The notes: generated by a model not told the origin, from the letters alone. A DNA stretch of 64,000 bases from Psychrobacter aquimaris (GCF_016107525.1 NZ_JABASR010000001.1:186001-250000), one strand, 5' to 3'. Shown: positions 43,655-53,288, counted from the stretch's first letter. Program-made: numbers and translations.

Positions 43655-44863
43655 ATGACAGATATGACGGATATACCAAAGGGTGCATTGCATGGTATCA
43701 AGGTACTCGATTTATCGAGAGTGCTGGCAGGTCCCTCTTGTACGCAAGTGCTCGCTGATCTGGGCGCAGAAGTCATCAAAGTTGAGCGTCCACATATCGG
43801 TGATGAAACGCGCCACTGGGCACCGCCAACATTCAGCGATGACACGTCCGCTTATTATGCAACTATCAATCGCAATAAAAAGTCGCTCACGGTAGACATT
43901 ACTACGCCAGCAGGGCAGACCATTATTAAGCAGCTCATTGCTGACAGTGATATTTTGGTAGAGAATTTCAAAGTCGGTGGTCTCAAAAAATACGGTTTAG
44001 ATTACGACAGCCTAAAACAAGACAATCCGCGCTTAATTTATGCGTCATTGACAGGGTTTGGGCAGACAGGTCCTGATGCCAAGCGTCCCGGTTATGATTA
44101 TATTATTCAAGGGTTGTCAGGGCTGATGAGTATTACGGGCCCTAGTGATGGCGAACCGCACAAAGTTGGCGTCGCAGTGATTGATTTATTCGCGGGCTTA
44201 CAACTGACCATTGGTATCCAAGCGGCGCTATTGGCGCGTCAACATACTGGCGTTGGTCAACACGTGGATGTCGCATTGCTCGACAGTGCGCTGTCTATGC
44301 TGGCCAATGTCGGCATGAACCATTTGGCTTCAGATAAGATTCCACCAAGACTGGGCAATCAGCATCCCAACATTGTGCCTTATCAAGTGTTTGCTGCTGA
44401 AGGGAAAGCTCACTTTATTTTAGCTTGCGGCAATGACCATCAGTTTGCCAAACTGTGCGACGTATTAGCAGTCGACTGGCATACTGATGAGCGTTTTGCG
44501 ACCAATCCTAATCGCGTTGCCAATCGTGAACTGCTATGCAATGAGCTGACTAAGCAATTTGCCAAACAACCATGTGCTTATTGGCTAGAGGTGTTGGATC
44601 AGGCAGGTGTACCGTGCGGCGCGATTCATAACGTGGCTGAAGCCTTGGCCATGCCGCAAGCACAAGCCCGTGAAATGATAGTTAATTTTGCAGCACAAGG
44701 CAGTCCTGTACGCGCGCTTGGCAATCCCATCAAATTATCGGCATCACCTGTCAGCTATCGCACGCCGCCACCACGTTTGAGCGAGCATACCGATGTCACA
44801 CTTGCTGATTTAGGGTATGACAGTGAGATGATAGCTAAGCTCAAAGCCGATGGCATTGTTTAG
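43655..44863 (+). CDS. CaiB/BaiF class III CoA-transferase, probably succinyl-CoA:glutarate CoA-transferase
   Basis: Family III CoA-transferase, 402 residues. The opening GIKVLDLSRVLAGPSCTQVLADLGAEVIKVE (split by short loops) is the family hallmark. The catalytic Asp is in RPGYDYIIQGLSG. DVALLDSALSMLANVGMN follows, and the C-terminal GNPIKLS closes the fold. Beside gcdH, the likely reaction is transfer of CoA from succinyl-CoA to glutarate, as for human SUGCT. This is inferred from context. ATG has AAGGGA upstream. A hairpin and 215 bases separate it from gcdH. Confidence 0.85.
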   Translation: MTDMTDIPKGALHGIKVLDLSRVLAGPSCTQVLADLGAEVIKVERPHIGDETRHWAPPTFSDDTSAYYATINRNKKSLTVDITTPAGQTIIKQLIADSDILVENFKVGGLKKYGLDYDSLKQDNPRLIYASLTGFGQTGPDAKRPGYDYIIQGLSGLMSITGPSDGEPHKVGVAVIDLFAGLQLTIGIQAALLARQHTGVGQHVDVALLDSALSMLANVGMNHLASDKIPPRLGNQHPNIVPYQVFAAEGKAHFILACGNDHQFAKLCDVLAVDWHTDERFATNPNRVANRELLCNELTKQFAKQPCAYWLEVLDQAGVPCGAIHNVAEALAMPQAQAREMIVNFAAQGSPVRALGNPIKLSASPVSYRTPPPRLSEHTDVTLADLGYDSEMIAKLKADGIV

Positions 44864-44967
44864 TTCAATGCTTGCCACAGTATCTTTACAGTGATAAAAG
44901 CTAGAAAGTGGAACTTTTTAAACAAAACAATCTAAAACCAAGTAGTGTCAAACAAGGAATGTTGAGC

Positions 44968-46029
44968 ATGAAAATATACAGCCATGAAAATCTAAGTTTG
45001 CATAGACCGTTACCCTACTTTTCTTATGGAAAAATGCATGAGCCGTTAGAGATGCCAGAGCGTATGGTGGAATTATTGAAAGCACCAGCAGCGTTGGGCT
45101 TAGAAGTGACTGCTGCCACCGATATCGGCATTGCGCCAATCTTAGCCGTTCATGATTTTGGTTATGTAGAGTTTCTCAAGCACGGTTATGATGAATGGAT
45201 GGCGGTCGAGGAAGATTTAGGCGCGCAGGTGCAGACTGGAATTTTTGTGCCGTATGACAATCCCGGCATTGGTATCATGGCAAAAGCCGCGAAATATCAG
45301 GCAGATGATAGCGCACCAATTAGTGAGCATTCCTGGACATCTATTTATTGGTCGGCGCAGACTGCACTTAATGCTGCCGAAGCTTTCTTAGACGATAACG
45401 TATCAAGTACTGAGCGCACTCAAAATCGCATACAGCTTTGCTTTTCGCGTCCTCCGGGTCACCATGCGCGTAAGAGTGCAGCTGGCGGATTTTGTTATCT
45501 TAATAACGCCGCCATCATCGCTGAACACCTAAGACAGAAATACGCAAAAATCGCTATCATAGACACTGACATGCATCACGGACAAGGTATCCAAGAGATA
45601 TTTTACGAACGTAGCGATGTGCTCTATACCTCGGTACATGGTGACCCTGTTAATTTTTATCCAGCAGTGACAGGGCATGCGTTTGAAAAAGGGACTGGCG
45701 AGGGCGAAGGCTACAATATTAATTTCCCAATGCCACATGGCACCGATGAAGCTGGATTTTTTGAGTATGTTGATAAATCTATTGAAGCGATGACGCTATT
45801 TGATCCAGACGTTATTGTTCATGTCTTAGGCTTCGATGTCTATGAGGCTGACCCAGAAGCGAGATGTGCGGTCAGTACGAAGGGCTTTGAGATATTGGCG
45901 CAAAAGATGATCGCCTTAAACAAGCCGTTGATCGTTTTAGTCGAAGGCGGTTATTATCTGCCAAAGCTCAATGACAATCTACAAGCCTTTTTATTAGGAC
46001 TTATGGCAGGTGATAGTAGTAGTAATTAG
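44968..46029 (+). CDS. Acetylpolyamine amidohydrolase, histone deacetylase family
   Basis: Zinc hydrolase of the histone deacetylase superfamily, 353 residues. The preferred ATG at 44968 (MKIYSHENL) is nine bases after AAGGA. The frame extends to GTG 44908. Key residues are the His pair in RPPGHHARKSAAGGFCYLNN, the metal ligands in DTDMHHGQG and GFDVYEADP, and the catalytic Tyr in EGGYYLPK. Bacterial acetylpolyamine deacetylases look like this and release free putrescine or cadaverine. Its position next to diamine and GABA genes supports that role over protein deacetylation. Confidence 0.87.
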   Translation: MKIYSHENLSLHRPLPYFSYGKMHEPLEMPERMVELLKAPAALGLEVTAATDIGIAPILAVHDFGYVEFLKHGYDEWMAVEEDLGAQVQTGIFVPYDNPGIGIMAKAAKYQADDSAPISEHSWTSIYWSAQTALNAAEAFLDDNVSSTERTQNRIQLCFSRPPGHHARKSAAGGFCYLNNAAIIAEHLRQKYAKIAIIDTDMHHGQGIQEIFYERSDVLYTSVHGDPVNFYPAVTGHAFEKGTGEGEGYNINFPMPHGTDEAGFFEYVDKSIEAMTLFDPDVIVHVLGFDVYEADPEARCAVSTKGFEILAQKMIALNKPLIVLVEGGYYLPKLNDNLQAFLLGLMAGDSSSN

Positions 46030-46045
46030 AATGGTAGAAACCATC

Positions 46046-46071
46046 AAAGTAGCTAAAATCTTAGCTGCTTT
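46046..46071 (+). terminator. Hairpin after the deacetylase gene
   Basis: AAAGTAGCTAA / TTAGCTGCTTT gives an 11-bp stem with one G-U pair and a 4-base loop, 16 bases after the stop. Confidence 0.5.
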
Positions 46072-46094
46072 GTAGTTAAAGAGAAGCAAAATTA

Positions 46095-46138
46095 AAGAAA
46101 ATCGGTTGCAGGGTTTGATCGTAACAAACTCTGCAACC
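46095..46138 (-). terminator. Terminator of the IclR gene
   Basis: On the minus strand GGTTGCAGAGTTTG / CAAACCCTGCAACC makes a 14-bp stem followed by GATTTTCTTT. Confidence 0.75.
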
Positions 46139-46157
46139 ATGTCCTATAGGTCAGCAG

Positions 46158-46922
46158 TTATGAGTGAGCAGTAAAGCCTAAATGTCGCTCAATTTGTTCT
46201 GCTAACTCAATCAGTACCGCACTAACTTCAGCCCGCTTAGAATCATATTCTCCTTGCAAAAAGCTGACTGCCATACCAGCGACCGCAGTGCCTGACGCAT
46301 TACGGATATAAGTACCCAAGCAGTACATTCCATCACGCAGTTGCCCGTCATCGAGTGACACTCGACTTTCCTGAATCGCCGCAAGCTCGGTAGACAAATC
46401 CGCAAAATTATCGACCCCATGTTGGGTCATGGGCGTCGGAAACTTATCCTTATACAAGGATTTTATGCTGTCCATAGACAACGTGGAGAGCATGGCTTTG
46501 CCTGTCGCTGAAAATACCGCAGGCACACGAACGCCTGCACGAAACGTAAAGCCGAGCGGGGCAGGCGACTCATGGCAGGCCAAAAATACCACTTCTCCCA
46601 AATCCAGTTTTGACAAGGTAACCGTGTGTTGAAGTAGCACCGGATACTGCACAATCAGATCCTTAAACAACTGTACGACGCCTTGCTGCTGCTCGTATTT
46701 TCCCGCCCAATACATTAAATAGGAGCCCAAATAAAAGCGACTTTCCGGATCTTTATAGATGACGTGCTTGGTCAGCAAACTCTGCAAAATATTATGTGTA
46801 GAGCTGCGAGGAAGACCAAGCTCTTTGGCAATATGAGCGGCTGTTAGCGGCTGGGAACTATCGGTAATCAAGTCCAAAATCTGAAATGTTTTGTCTAGTG
46901 CAGGCACGGCAGTCGAGCTCAT
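46158..46922 (-). CDS. IclR family regulator of the adjacent GabD/GabT-type genes
   Basis: A 254-residue IclR-type regulator from ATG 46922 (MSSTAVPALDKTF, AGG upstream). The 47006 start would add a hydrophobic stretch and overlap the gabD promoter, so it is rejected. The winged helix has TAAHIAKELGLPRSSTHNILQSL. The effector domain has RVPAVFSATGKAMLS and GTAVAGMAVSF. Divergent from the semialdehyde dehydrogenase gene, with a symmetric operator candidate in between. Effector unknown; an omega-amino acid or its semialdehyde is plausible. Confidence 0.85.
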   Translation of the reverse strand: MSSTAVPALDKTFQILDLITDSSQPLTAAHIAKELGLPRSSTHNILQSLLTKHVIYKDPESRFYLGSYLMYWAGKYEQQQGVVQLFKDLIVQYPVLLQHTVTLSKLDLGEVVFLACHESPAPLGFTFRAGVRVPAVFSATGKAMLSTLSMDSIKSLYKDKFPTPMTQHGVDNFADLSTELAAIQESRVSLDDGQLRDGMYCLGTYIRNASGTAVAGMAVSFLQGEYDSKRAEVSAVLIELAEQIERHLGFTAHS

Positions 46923-46990
46923 AAGTAACCTATAAAAGTAAAATAAAATGAAAAAGTACAAGATAATTATAAAAATAATGCGATTAAGGG

Positions 46991-47020
46991 TTGCAAATCG
47001 CGTCATATCATTCTTATAAT
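46991..47020 (+). promoter_or_regulatory. Sigma-70 promoter of the gabD-gabT-type operon
   Basis: TTGCAA (-35), 18-base spacer, TATAAT (-10, perfect). Transcription would start near 47027. Confidence 0.65.
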
Positions 47021-47042
47021 GATGTCTCGTATATAGAATAAC

Positions 47043-47060
47043 TGTTCAGTATATTGAACA
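47043..47060. promoter_or_regulatory. IclR operator candidate
   Basis: TGTTCAGTATATTGAACA: perfect 6-bp inverted arms around a 6-base spacer, just downstream of the predicted start of transcription. This fits a repressor road-block or overlapping divergent control. Confidence 0.55.
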
Positions 47061-47146
47061 AAAAAACAATTATCAATAATTATTTAATAACTACTATTAT
47101 ATCCATTCTTATAAACATACCACCCTACATGACAAGGAGCGTCAAC

Positions 47147-48610
47147 ATGTCACATACGCTGCAGTTATCAAATCCAGACTTACTCAAACAATCTTGCTTC
47201 GTCAAAGACGGCTGGCACGCTGCTAGCGACAATGCTTCGCTTGATGTAAACAACCCTTTTAACGACGACCTTATCGGCACAGTGCCTAGCCTCACGACAG
47301 AAGATGTCAATGAAGCCGTTGCCTACGCTCATGAGGCGCAAGTTGCTTGGGCAGCAAAAACCGCCAAAGAGCGTGCAGAACTGCTGCAAAAGTGGGCGGA
47401 TCTTATCGATGCCAATAAAGAAGATCTTGCGATCATCATGACCGCTGAGCAAGGCAAGCCACTCACTGAGTCACGCGGTGAAATCGGTTATGCCAATAGC
47501 TTTATTCGCTGGTTCGCCGAAGAAGGTAAGCGCGTTTATGGCGACGTCATTCCTGCTAACAGTACGCAGCTTCGTCATGTCGTGCTTAAGCAGCCAGTTG
47601 GTGTTTGCGCCGCTATTACGCCTTGGAACTTTCCAGCTGCGATGATCACGCGCAAAGTAGCACCGGCGATGGCAGCAGGTTGTACGATTATCGTCAAACC
47701 AGCCACCGAAACCCCATTTTCAGCATTGGCACTGGGTGCCTTAGCAGAGCAAGCGGGTATTCCTGCAGGCGTGCTCCAAATTGTAACGGGTAAATCATCA
47801 ACCATCGGGGAAATCCTAACTGGTGAGGCACGTATTCATAAACTATCGTTCACGGGCTCTACAGAAGTCGGTCGTACGTTGATGGCTCAATGTGCGCCGA
47901 CTATTAAGAAGCTATCATTAGAGCTGGGTGGCAACGCGCCATTTATCGTCTTTGATGATGCCGATCTTGAGAAAGCCGCTGCAGGCCTCATTGCCTCTAA
48001 ATACCGTAATGCGGGTCAGACCTGTGTGTGCGCCAACCGTGTCTATGTGCAAGATAGCATCAAAGATGAATTCTTAGATGTCTTTGTCAAAAAAGTCGCT
48101 GAGCTAAAAGTTGGCAACGGCATGGATGAAGGCGTGGATATTGGTCCTTTGATTAATAAAAAGGCGCTAGAAAAAGTGCAAGCGCTACTAAAAGATGCTT
48201 TAGACAAAGGCGCGACGCTTATCGCTGGCGGCAGTACCAATGATGCCTCAGAGCTGACTTATAACCCGACTGTTATCACTGATATTAGCAGTGATATGGA
48301 TATCGCTTCTGAAGAAATCTTTGGACCGATTGCGACGATATTTACCTTCAAAGACGAAGCAGAAGTGATTCGTGCTGCCAACGATACCATTTATGGCTTG
48401 GCTGCTTACTTCTATAGTAGCGACTATGCACGCTCATGGCGCGTGACCGAAGGGTTAGAGTACGGCATCATCGGTCATAACACGGGTTTGATTTCTACAG
48501 AAGTTGCCCCATTTGGCGGCGTGAAGCAGTCTGGCTTTGGCCGTGAAGGCTCAAAATACGGTATCGAAGACTATATTACGACCAAGTACTGGTGTTCTGA
48601 CATCAGCTAA
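47147..48610 (+). CDS. gabD: Succinate/glutarate-semialdehyde dehydrogenase, NAD(P)-dependent
   Basis: Aldehyde dehydrogenase that oxidises succinate semialdehyde (GabD) or glutarate semialdehyde (DavD). From ATG 47147 (AAGGAG upstream) it has 487 residues, the usual GabD length. The frame extends to 47054 but that adds an unlikely hydrophobic leader. TPWNFPAAMITRK is the cofactor site, the catalytic Glu is in LELGGNAPFIV, and the catalytic Cys in NAGQTCVCANR. PFGGVKQSGFGREGSKYGIEDY closes the protein. The next gene is the matching aminotransferase. The neighbouring glutaryl-CoA genes leave the GABA or 5-aminovalerate choice open. Confidence 0.92.
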   Translation: MSHTLQLSNPDLLKQSCFVKDGWHAASDNASLDVNNPFNDDLIGTVPSLTTEDVNEAVAYAHEAQVAWAAKTAKERAELLQKWADLIDANKEDLAIIMTAEQGKPLTESRGEIGYANSFIRWFAEEGKRVYGDVIPANSTQLRHVVLKQPVGVCAAITPWNFPAAMITRKVAPAMAAGCTIIVKPATETPFSALALGALAEQAGIPAGVLQIVTGKSSTIGEILTGEARIHKLSFTGSTEVGRTLMAQCAPTIKKLSLELGGNAPFIVFDDADLEKAAAGLIASKYRNAGQTCVCANRVYVQDSIKDEFLDVFVKKVAELKVGNGMDEGVDIGPLINKKALEKVQALLKDALDKGATLIAGGSTNDASELTYNPTVITDISSDMDIASEEIFGPIATIFTFKDEAEVIRAANDTIYGLAAYFYSSDYARSWRVTEGLEYGIIGHNTGLISTEVAPFGGVKQSGFGREGSKYGIEDYITTKYWCSDIS

Positions 48611-48758
48611 CAAAATAGCCAGTTCAATATTTAACAAAGCATTTTAGGTATCTACGGTGTTTTATCTCAAACAAACACCGTTTGATATCACTAAGTCTCA
48701 AATGAACCGCCAATCATTAGATGGCATTTATGTTACGAACACAGAAAAGGACATTCCC

Positions 48759-50018
48759 ATGACTACCAATCAATCATTACTTGAGCGCCGCAAAGCTGTT
48801 TTACCAACAGGACTTGGGGTTGCCTTTCCTATCTTTGCAGAAAAAGCCAAAAACTCAGAAGTTTGGGACGTTGAAGGCAATCGTTATATTGACTTCGTTG
48901 GTGGCATCTCAGTACTGAATACGGGTCACAGCCATCCAAAAATCACTCAGCGCGTGCATGAGCAACTCGACAAGTTTACCCATACTGCGGCGCAAATGAT
49001 CAACTACGAATGCTATGTGGATCTTGCCGAAAAACTTTGTGAAAAAGCGCCTATCAGCGGTGAGAAAAAAGCTTTCTTTTTGACGACTGGTGCAGAAGCG
49101 GTCGAAAACTGTGTCAAGATTGCTCGTGCGAAAACTGGTCGTCCAGGCATCATCTCTTTTGTTGGTGGTTGGCATGGTCGTACTTTAATGTGCATGAGTT
49201 TGACAGGTAAAGTGCTGCCGTATAAAAAGAACTTTGGTCCAATGCCAGGACCTGTATTCCATGCGCTATTCCCAGCTGAAGAGTTGAATGTCACAGAAGC
49301 ACAAGCGCTGCATAGCCTTGAGATGATTTTCCAAGCGGATATCGATCCAAGTGAAGTAGCAGCGATGATTATCGAGCCAGTACAAGGCGAGGGTGGCTTC
49401 CATCAAGTAACCCCATCATTTGCCAAATCTTTGCGCGATATCTGCGATGAGCATGGCATTGTCTTGATTTTTGATGAAGTACAGTGTGGTTTTGCGCGTA
49501 CAGGTACGTTGTTCGCCACTGAGCAGCTAGGCGTTGAACCTGATTTGATGACCAGTGCCAAGAGCTTGGCGGGTGGTTATCCTATCTCTGCGGTCATCGG
49601 CCGTGCTGATATTATGGATGCCCCGCAGGTAGGTGGCTTGGGCGGTACATATTCTGGTAATCCACTGGCTTGTGTGGCTGCATTAGCGGTCATGGAAGTC
49701 ATCGAAGAAGAAAACCTGCTTGAGCGCAGTATTGAGATTGGCGACAAAATTGAAGCTTTCTTAAAGGGCTTAAACTTAAGTAGTATCGGTCATATTCGCC
49801 ATAAAGGCGCCATGCTCGCGTTTGAATTAATCGATAATGAAGGCAAGCCTGATGTGGAAGCGACTACTAATTTGAAAGAAAAATCATTTGAGCAAGGTTT
49901 ATTACTAGCGTCTTGTGGTATGTATGGCAACGCCATTCGCGTGATGGTGCCATTGACGGTTGAAGATGAAGTGCTACAAGAAGGTCTAGATATCATCAAA
50001 GGTATCCTAACTGCTTAA
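48759..50018 (+). CDS. gabT: 4-aminobutyrate (or 5-aminovalerate) aminotransferase
   Basis: Class III PLP aminotransferase, 419 residues from ATG 48759 (AAAAGGAC upstream). The frame continues to 48657, without a ribosome binding site. WDVEGNRYIDFVGGISVLNTGHSHP is the usual start of the domain. FLTTGAEAVENCVKIAR follows, then the PLP pocket LIFDEVQCGFARTG and the Schiff-base Lys in MTSAKSLAGGYPISAVIG. It moves the amino group of GABA, or of 5-aminovalerate in DavT enzymes, to 2-oxoglutarate. 148 bases after the dehydrogenase, same operon. Confidence 0.93.
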   Translation: MTTNQSLLERRKAVLPTGLGVAFPIFAEKAKNSEVWDVEGNRYIDFVGGISVLNTGHSHPKITQRVHEQLDKFTHTAAQMINYECYVDLAEKLCEKAPISGEKKAFFLTTGAEAVENCVKIARAKTGRPGIISFVGGWHGRTLMCMSLTGKVLPYKKNFGPMPGPVFHALFPAEELNVTEAQALHSLEMIFQADIDPSEVAAMIIEPVQGEGGFHQVTPSFAKSLRDICDEHGIVLIFDEVQCGFARTGTLFATEQLGVEPDLMTSAKSLAGGYPISAVIGRADIMDAPQVGGLGGTYSGNPLACVAALAVMEVIEEENLLERSIEIGDKIEAFLKGLNLSSIGHIRHKGAMLAFELIDNEGKPDVEATTNLKEKSFEQGLLLASCGMYGNAIRVMVPLTVEDEVLQEGLDIIKGILTA

Positions 50019-50328
50019 TAAGTATTTAGTATTTATTTATAGTCAAATACATCACTTTTAATCAAGCCTCGATCTTGGTTAAAAGGCTATCTCTAATAGA
50101 ACAGCAAGATTGCCCATATGGCACTCGCTTTGAGTACATTTTTTACAACGGCGCCTTGCAAGTCAAGACGCCGTTGCTGTTTGTACTATTTGAATAGTAA
50201 ACAAGTAGTGCCTAACAGCGTGGATCAAAAGGTATATATGATAATTATGATGGGTACTATCCCACTAAACAAAAAATAGTGTAACCGTCAAGGGTTAACA
50301 CGGATGACACACAGACAAGGAGCAGGTT
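50019..50328. other. Intergenic region between aminotransferase and permease genes
   Basis: Holds a hairpin at 50147-50176. The rest is AT-rich, ending in AAGGAGCAG before the permease ATG. No gene seen. Confidence 0.5.
50147..50176 (+). terminator. Terminator after gabT-type gene
   Basis: CAACGGCG / CGCCGTTG with inner CTTG / CAAG makes a long stem; the following CTGTTTG is only partly U-rich. Confidence 0.6.
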
Positions 50329-51771
50329 ATGTCTGAATTAAAGAAATCGTTAGGGACGCTAGATATTATCGCCTTAGCATTCGGTGCTATGGTCGGTTGG
50401 GGCTGGGTAGTCTTGGCTGGTGGTTGGATTTTATCTGCGGGGACGTGGGGCGCGATGTTGGCGTTCTTGATAGGCGGTTTGGCAGTGATACTGATTGGTG
50501 TGACTTATGCCGAGCTTGCCGCATCGATGCCGATTACGGGTGGTGAGCATACCTATACGCATCGTGCGCTGGGGGTGAATGTCTCCTTTATCTGCTCATG
50601 GAGTATTCTATTTGGGTATTTTTCGGTGGTCGCGTTTGAGGCAGTTGCCTTGCCGACAGTCGTAGAGTATTTTATCCCCAATTACAATCAAGGGTATCTC
50701 TGGACCATCGCTGGTTGGGATGTTTATGCCACTTGGGTGGGCGTCGGGATGCTGGGCTCAGTGATTGTCACATGGCTAAATATCCGCGGTATGGAAGTCA
50801 GTGCGTGGTTCCAAAAAACGGCCGTATTGGGTATTTTATTTGTTGGGACGTTGCTGTTCATTGGTGCAGTACTCTTTAATCCTGAAGGCTCAAACTCAGT
50901 ACAAGCGCCTGCATTCATTGGTGGTATTGGCGGTATGATGGCCGTTATTGTCATGGTGCCGTTTATGTTTGTCGGCTTTGATGTTATTCCGCAAGCGGCA
51001 GAAGAAATTGATCTGACTCGTCCTAATATTGGTAAGTTTTTGATTTTATCCATTGTCGTTGCGGTAATGTGGTATGTGGGTATCGCTTGGAGCGTTGGCA
51101 CGACCTTGCCACTCTTACAAGCTGAAAACTCAACGCTCGCCACTGCTGATGCGATGACCAATGCTTGGCATGGCAAGTGGGCAGGTATATTGTTGGTGAT
51201 TGGTGGTGTGCTTGGTATTTTATCAAGTTGGAATGCCTTCTTGATTGGTGGTAGCCGCCTACTTTATGCCATGTCAAAAGCACGTATGTTGCCCGCATTT
51301 TTGAGTAAGCTGCATCCAAAGTATAAGACGCCGTCGAATGCCATTTTATTAATCGGTGGTTTGGCGACACTAGCACCATTGTTTGGTCGTAAAATGCTGG
51401 TGTGGATCGTAGATGCAGGTGGCTTTGGTATCGTTATTGCTTATACCTGTGTTGCTATCTCATTCTTAGTATTGCGCTACCGCGAGCCTGATATGGTACG
51501 CCCATTTAGAATACCAGCAGGTAAGCTTGTTGGCATGGTCACGATTGCGCTAAGTTTTGGAATACTCATGCTATATATGCCAGGTATGCCATCAGCACTA
51601 ACCGCTATCGAGTGGTGGATTTTCTTTGGTTGGACTGTCTTAGGTATTGCGTTATATGGCTATGCAAGGGTGAAATATCCAGGTATTAGCGAGTCAATTA
51701 TGGCAGAAGAGCTACGTGAATTAAAAATTGTCAATCAATTATGGTTAAAAGACAACCCACCTAAGCAATAG
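50329..51771 (+). CDS. APC superfamily amino acid permease
   Basis: A 480-residue permease with about twelve membrane segments. The first helix motif LGTLDIIALAFGAMVGWGWV and the helix 2-3 segment YAELAASMPITGGEHTYTHRALG are typical of the APC superfamily. The charged C-terminal tail ends in LKDNPPKQ. It lies between the GabD/GabT-type pair and the agmatine/putrescine genes, so GABA, 5-aminovalerate or a polyamine is the probable substrate. This is inferred from position. AAGGAGCAG precedes the ATG. A shared terminator follows. Confidence 0.88.
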   Translation: MSELKKSLGTLDIIALAFGAMVGWGWVVLAGGWILSAGTWGAMLAFLIGGLAVILIGVTYAELAASMPITGGEHTYTHRALGVNVSFICSWSILFGYFSVVAFEAVALPTVVEYFIPNYNQGYLWTIAGWDVYATWVGVGMLGSVIVTWLNIRGMEVSAWFQKTAVLGILFVGTLLFIGAVLFNPEGSNSVQAPAFIGGIGGMMAVIVMVPFMFVGFDVIPQAAEEIDLTRPNIGKFLILSIVVAVMWYVGIAWSVGTTLPLLQAENSTLATADAMTNAWHGKWAGILLVIGGVLGILSSWNAFLIGGSRLLYAMSKARMLPAFLSKLHPKYKTPSNAILLIGGLATLAPLFGRKMLVWIVDAGGFGIVIAYTCVAISFLVLRYREPDMVRPFRIPAGKLVGMVTIALSFGILMLYMPGMPSALTAIEWWIFFGWTVLGIALYGYARVKYPGISESIMAEELRELKIVNQLWLKDNPPKQ

Positions 51772-51806
51772 TTTTTTCGATGGGTTATTTTTTAATAAAA
51801 CTGCCT

Positions 51807-51839
51807 AAAAAAAGCCTAACAGTGAATGTTAGGCTTTTT
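51807..51839. terminator. Bidirectional terminator between permease and SSADH genes
   Basis: AAAAAGCCTAACA / TGTTAGGCTTTTT: perfect 13-bp stem with A and T tracts on both strands, ending both converging units. Confidence 0.88.
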
Positions 51840-51864
51840 ATTATTCTAAAAATCGTTTTGTCGA

Positions 51865-53238
51865 TTACGACTTATCGCGAATCAGCTTATAGTTTAAGAA
51901 TTCGGTGATGCCAAGCGTACCAAGCTCACGACCAAATCCTGAGCGTTTAACGCCGCCAAATGGAGTATTGGCTTCCGTACCAGAAGGTGCGTTGATCGTT
52001 ACCATACCCACTTCTAATTTATCAGCAATATCAGCAGCTAGTGCAGCATCTTGCGTTTGGATAGAGGCACCAAGACCGAAAGGTACGTCATTGGCAATCT
52101 TGATAGCATGGTCGATGTCACGAGCTTTATAGATGACGGCGACAGGACCAAACAGCTCCTCACGGTAGACATCCATTGATTCATCAACGTCTGTCAGTAC
52201 CGCAGGTTTGAACCATGCACCAGGCTTGTCTTTCACCATACCACCTTCTACTAGGACAGTCGCGCCTGCTTGAACGGCACTGTCTAACTGCTTTTGTAAA
52301 TTGACCGCGGCAGCCTTTGAAGACATTGGGCCGATAAAGGTTTTTTCATCAAGAGGATCAGCCAACGTCATAGCACGTACAGCATCAGTAAAGCCCTCAA
52401 CGAACTTGTCATAGACAGACTCAATGACGATTAGGCGTTTGGCTGCGTTACAGGCTTGACCGGCGTTACCAAAGCGACCAGAGATAGCCCCTTTTATGGC
52501 TTTTTTGATGTCGGCATCGGCAGCAACGATGAAAGCATCTGAGCCACCCAATTCTAGAACGACTTTTTTGAGCGCGCCACCAGCTTCTTTTGCGACTGCT
52601 TGTCCAGCGCGCTCAGAGCCAGTTAGTGAGATGCCTTGTACACGCTTGTCGTTAATAATGGTTGCTGCTTGCTCATTGGTGGCAAAAATATTGTTATAAA
52701 CACCTTCAGGTACGCCCGCATCTTTGAAAATATCAGCGATCACTTCTGCTGTCTTAGGACATTGAGGCGCATGCTTTAAAATGATGGTATTACCCGCCAT
52801 AAAGTTTGGTGCGACAAAACGTGCCACTTGATAATGCGGATAATTCCACGGCATGATACCGAGTAGAACGCCCACAGGATGCTTTTCTACCGAAGCTGAC
52901 CCAGTATCAACGTCAATGGTATTCGGTGCTAGTAGCTGCTCAGCATTATCTGCATAGTAACGATAGATTTCAGCAACCAGACCGATCTCGCCTTTTGCTT
53001 GTGCGACGGGCTTACCCATCTCACCCGCCACGATGCGAGCCAGCTCATCTTGACGCTCAAGATAGCTATCGGCAATTTTATGCAGTAGTGCACTGCGCTC
53101 ATTTAATGGAACTTGACGCCAGTCTTGATAAGCATTGTCAGCTTGATCGATAACTTGCTGGATATCTTGTTCAGTTGCCGTAGGGTAAGTGGCTTCTAGG
53201 TCACCAGTAGCTGGGTTATTGATTTGATAATCGCTCAT
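51865..53238 (-). CDS. NAD-dependent succinate-semialdehyde dehydrogenase (Sad/YneI type)
   Basis: A 457-residue aldehyde dehydrogenase of the short Sad/YneI type. MPWNYPHYQVARFVAPN is the cofactor segment, the catalytic Glu is in LELGGSDAFIV and the catalytic Cys in NAGQACNAAKRLIV. PFGGVKRSGFGRELG closes it. It is the last gene of the minus-strand polyamine cluster. There is no separate PuuC gene in the window, so this enzyme may oxidise gamma-glutamyl-gamma-aminobutyraldehyde or succinate semialdehyde, or both. AAAGGAC precedes the ATG. Confidence 0.88.
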   Translation of the reverse strand: MSDYQINNPATGDLEATYPTATEQDIQQVIDQADNAYQDWRQVPLNERSALLHKIADSYLERQDELARIVAGEMGKPVAQAKGEIGLVAEIYRYYADNAEQLLAPNTIDVDTGSASVEKHPVGVLLGIMPWNYPHYQVARFVAPNFMAGNTIILKHAPQCPKTAEVIADIFKDAGVPEGVYNNIFATNEQAATIINDKRVQGISLTGSERAGQAVAKEAGGALKKVVLELGGSDAFIVAADADIKKAIKGAISGRFGNAGQACNAAKRLIVIESVYDKFVEGFTDAVRAMTLADPLDEKTFIGPMSSKAAAVNLQKQLDSAVQAGATVLVEGGMVKDKPGAWFKPAVLTDVDESMDVYREELFGPVAVIYKARDIDHAIKIANDVPFGLGASIQTQDAALAADIADKLEVGMVTINAPSGTEANTPFGGVKRSGFGRELGTLGITEFLNYKLIRDKS

Positions 53239-53288
53239 AGTTATGTCCTTTAGTTTAAAATATTATTGGGTTCAAAATCCATTTGGAT

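Noticed and set aside
50724..51176. 150-codon minus-strand ORF
   Set aside because: Antisense to the APC permease; open frames are common opposite hydrophobic membrane genes.
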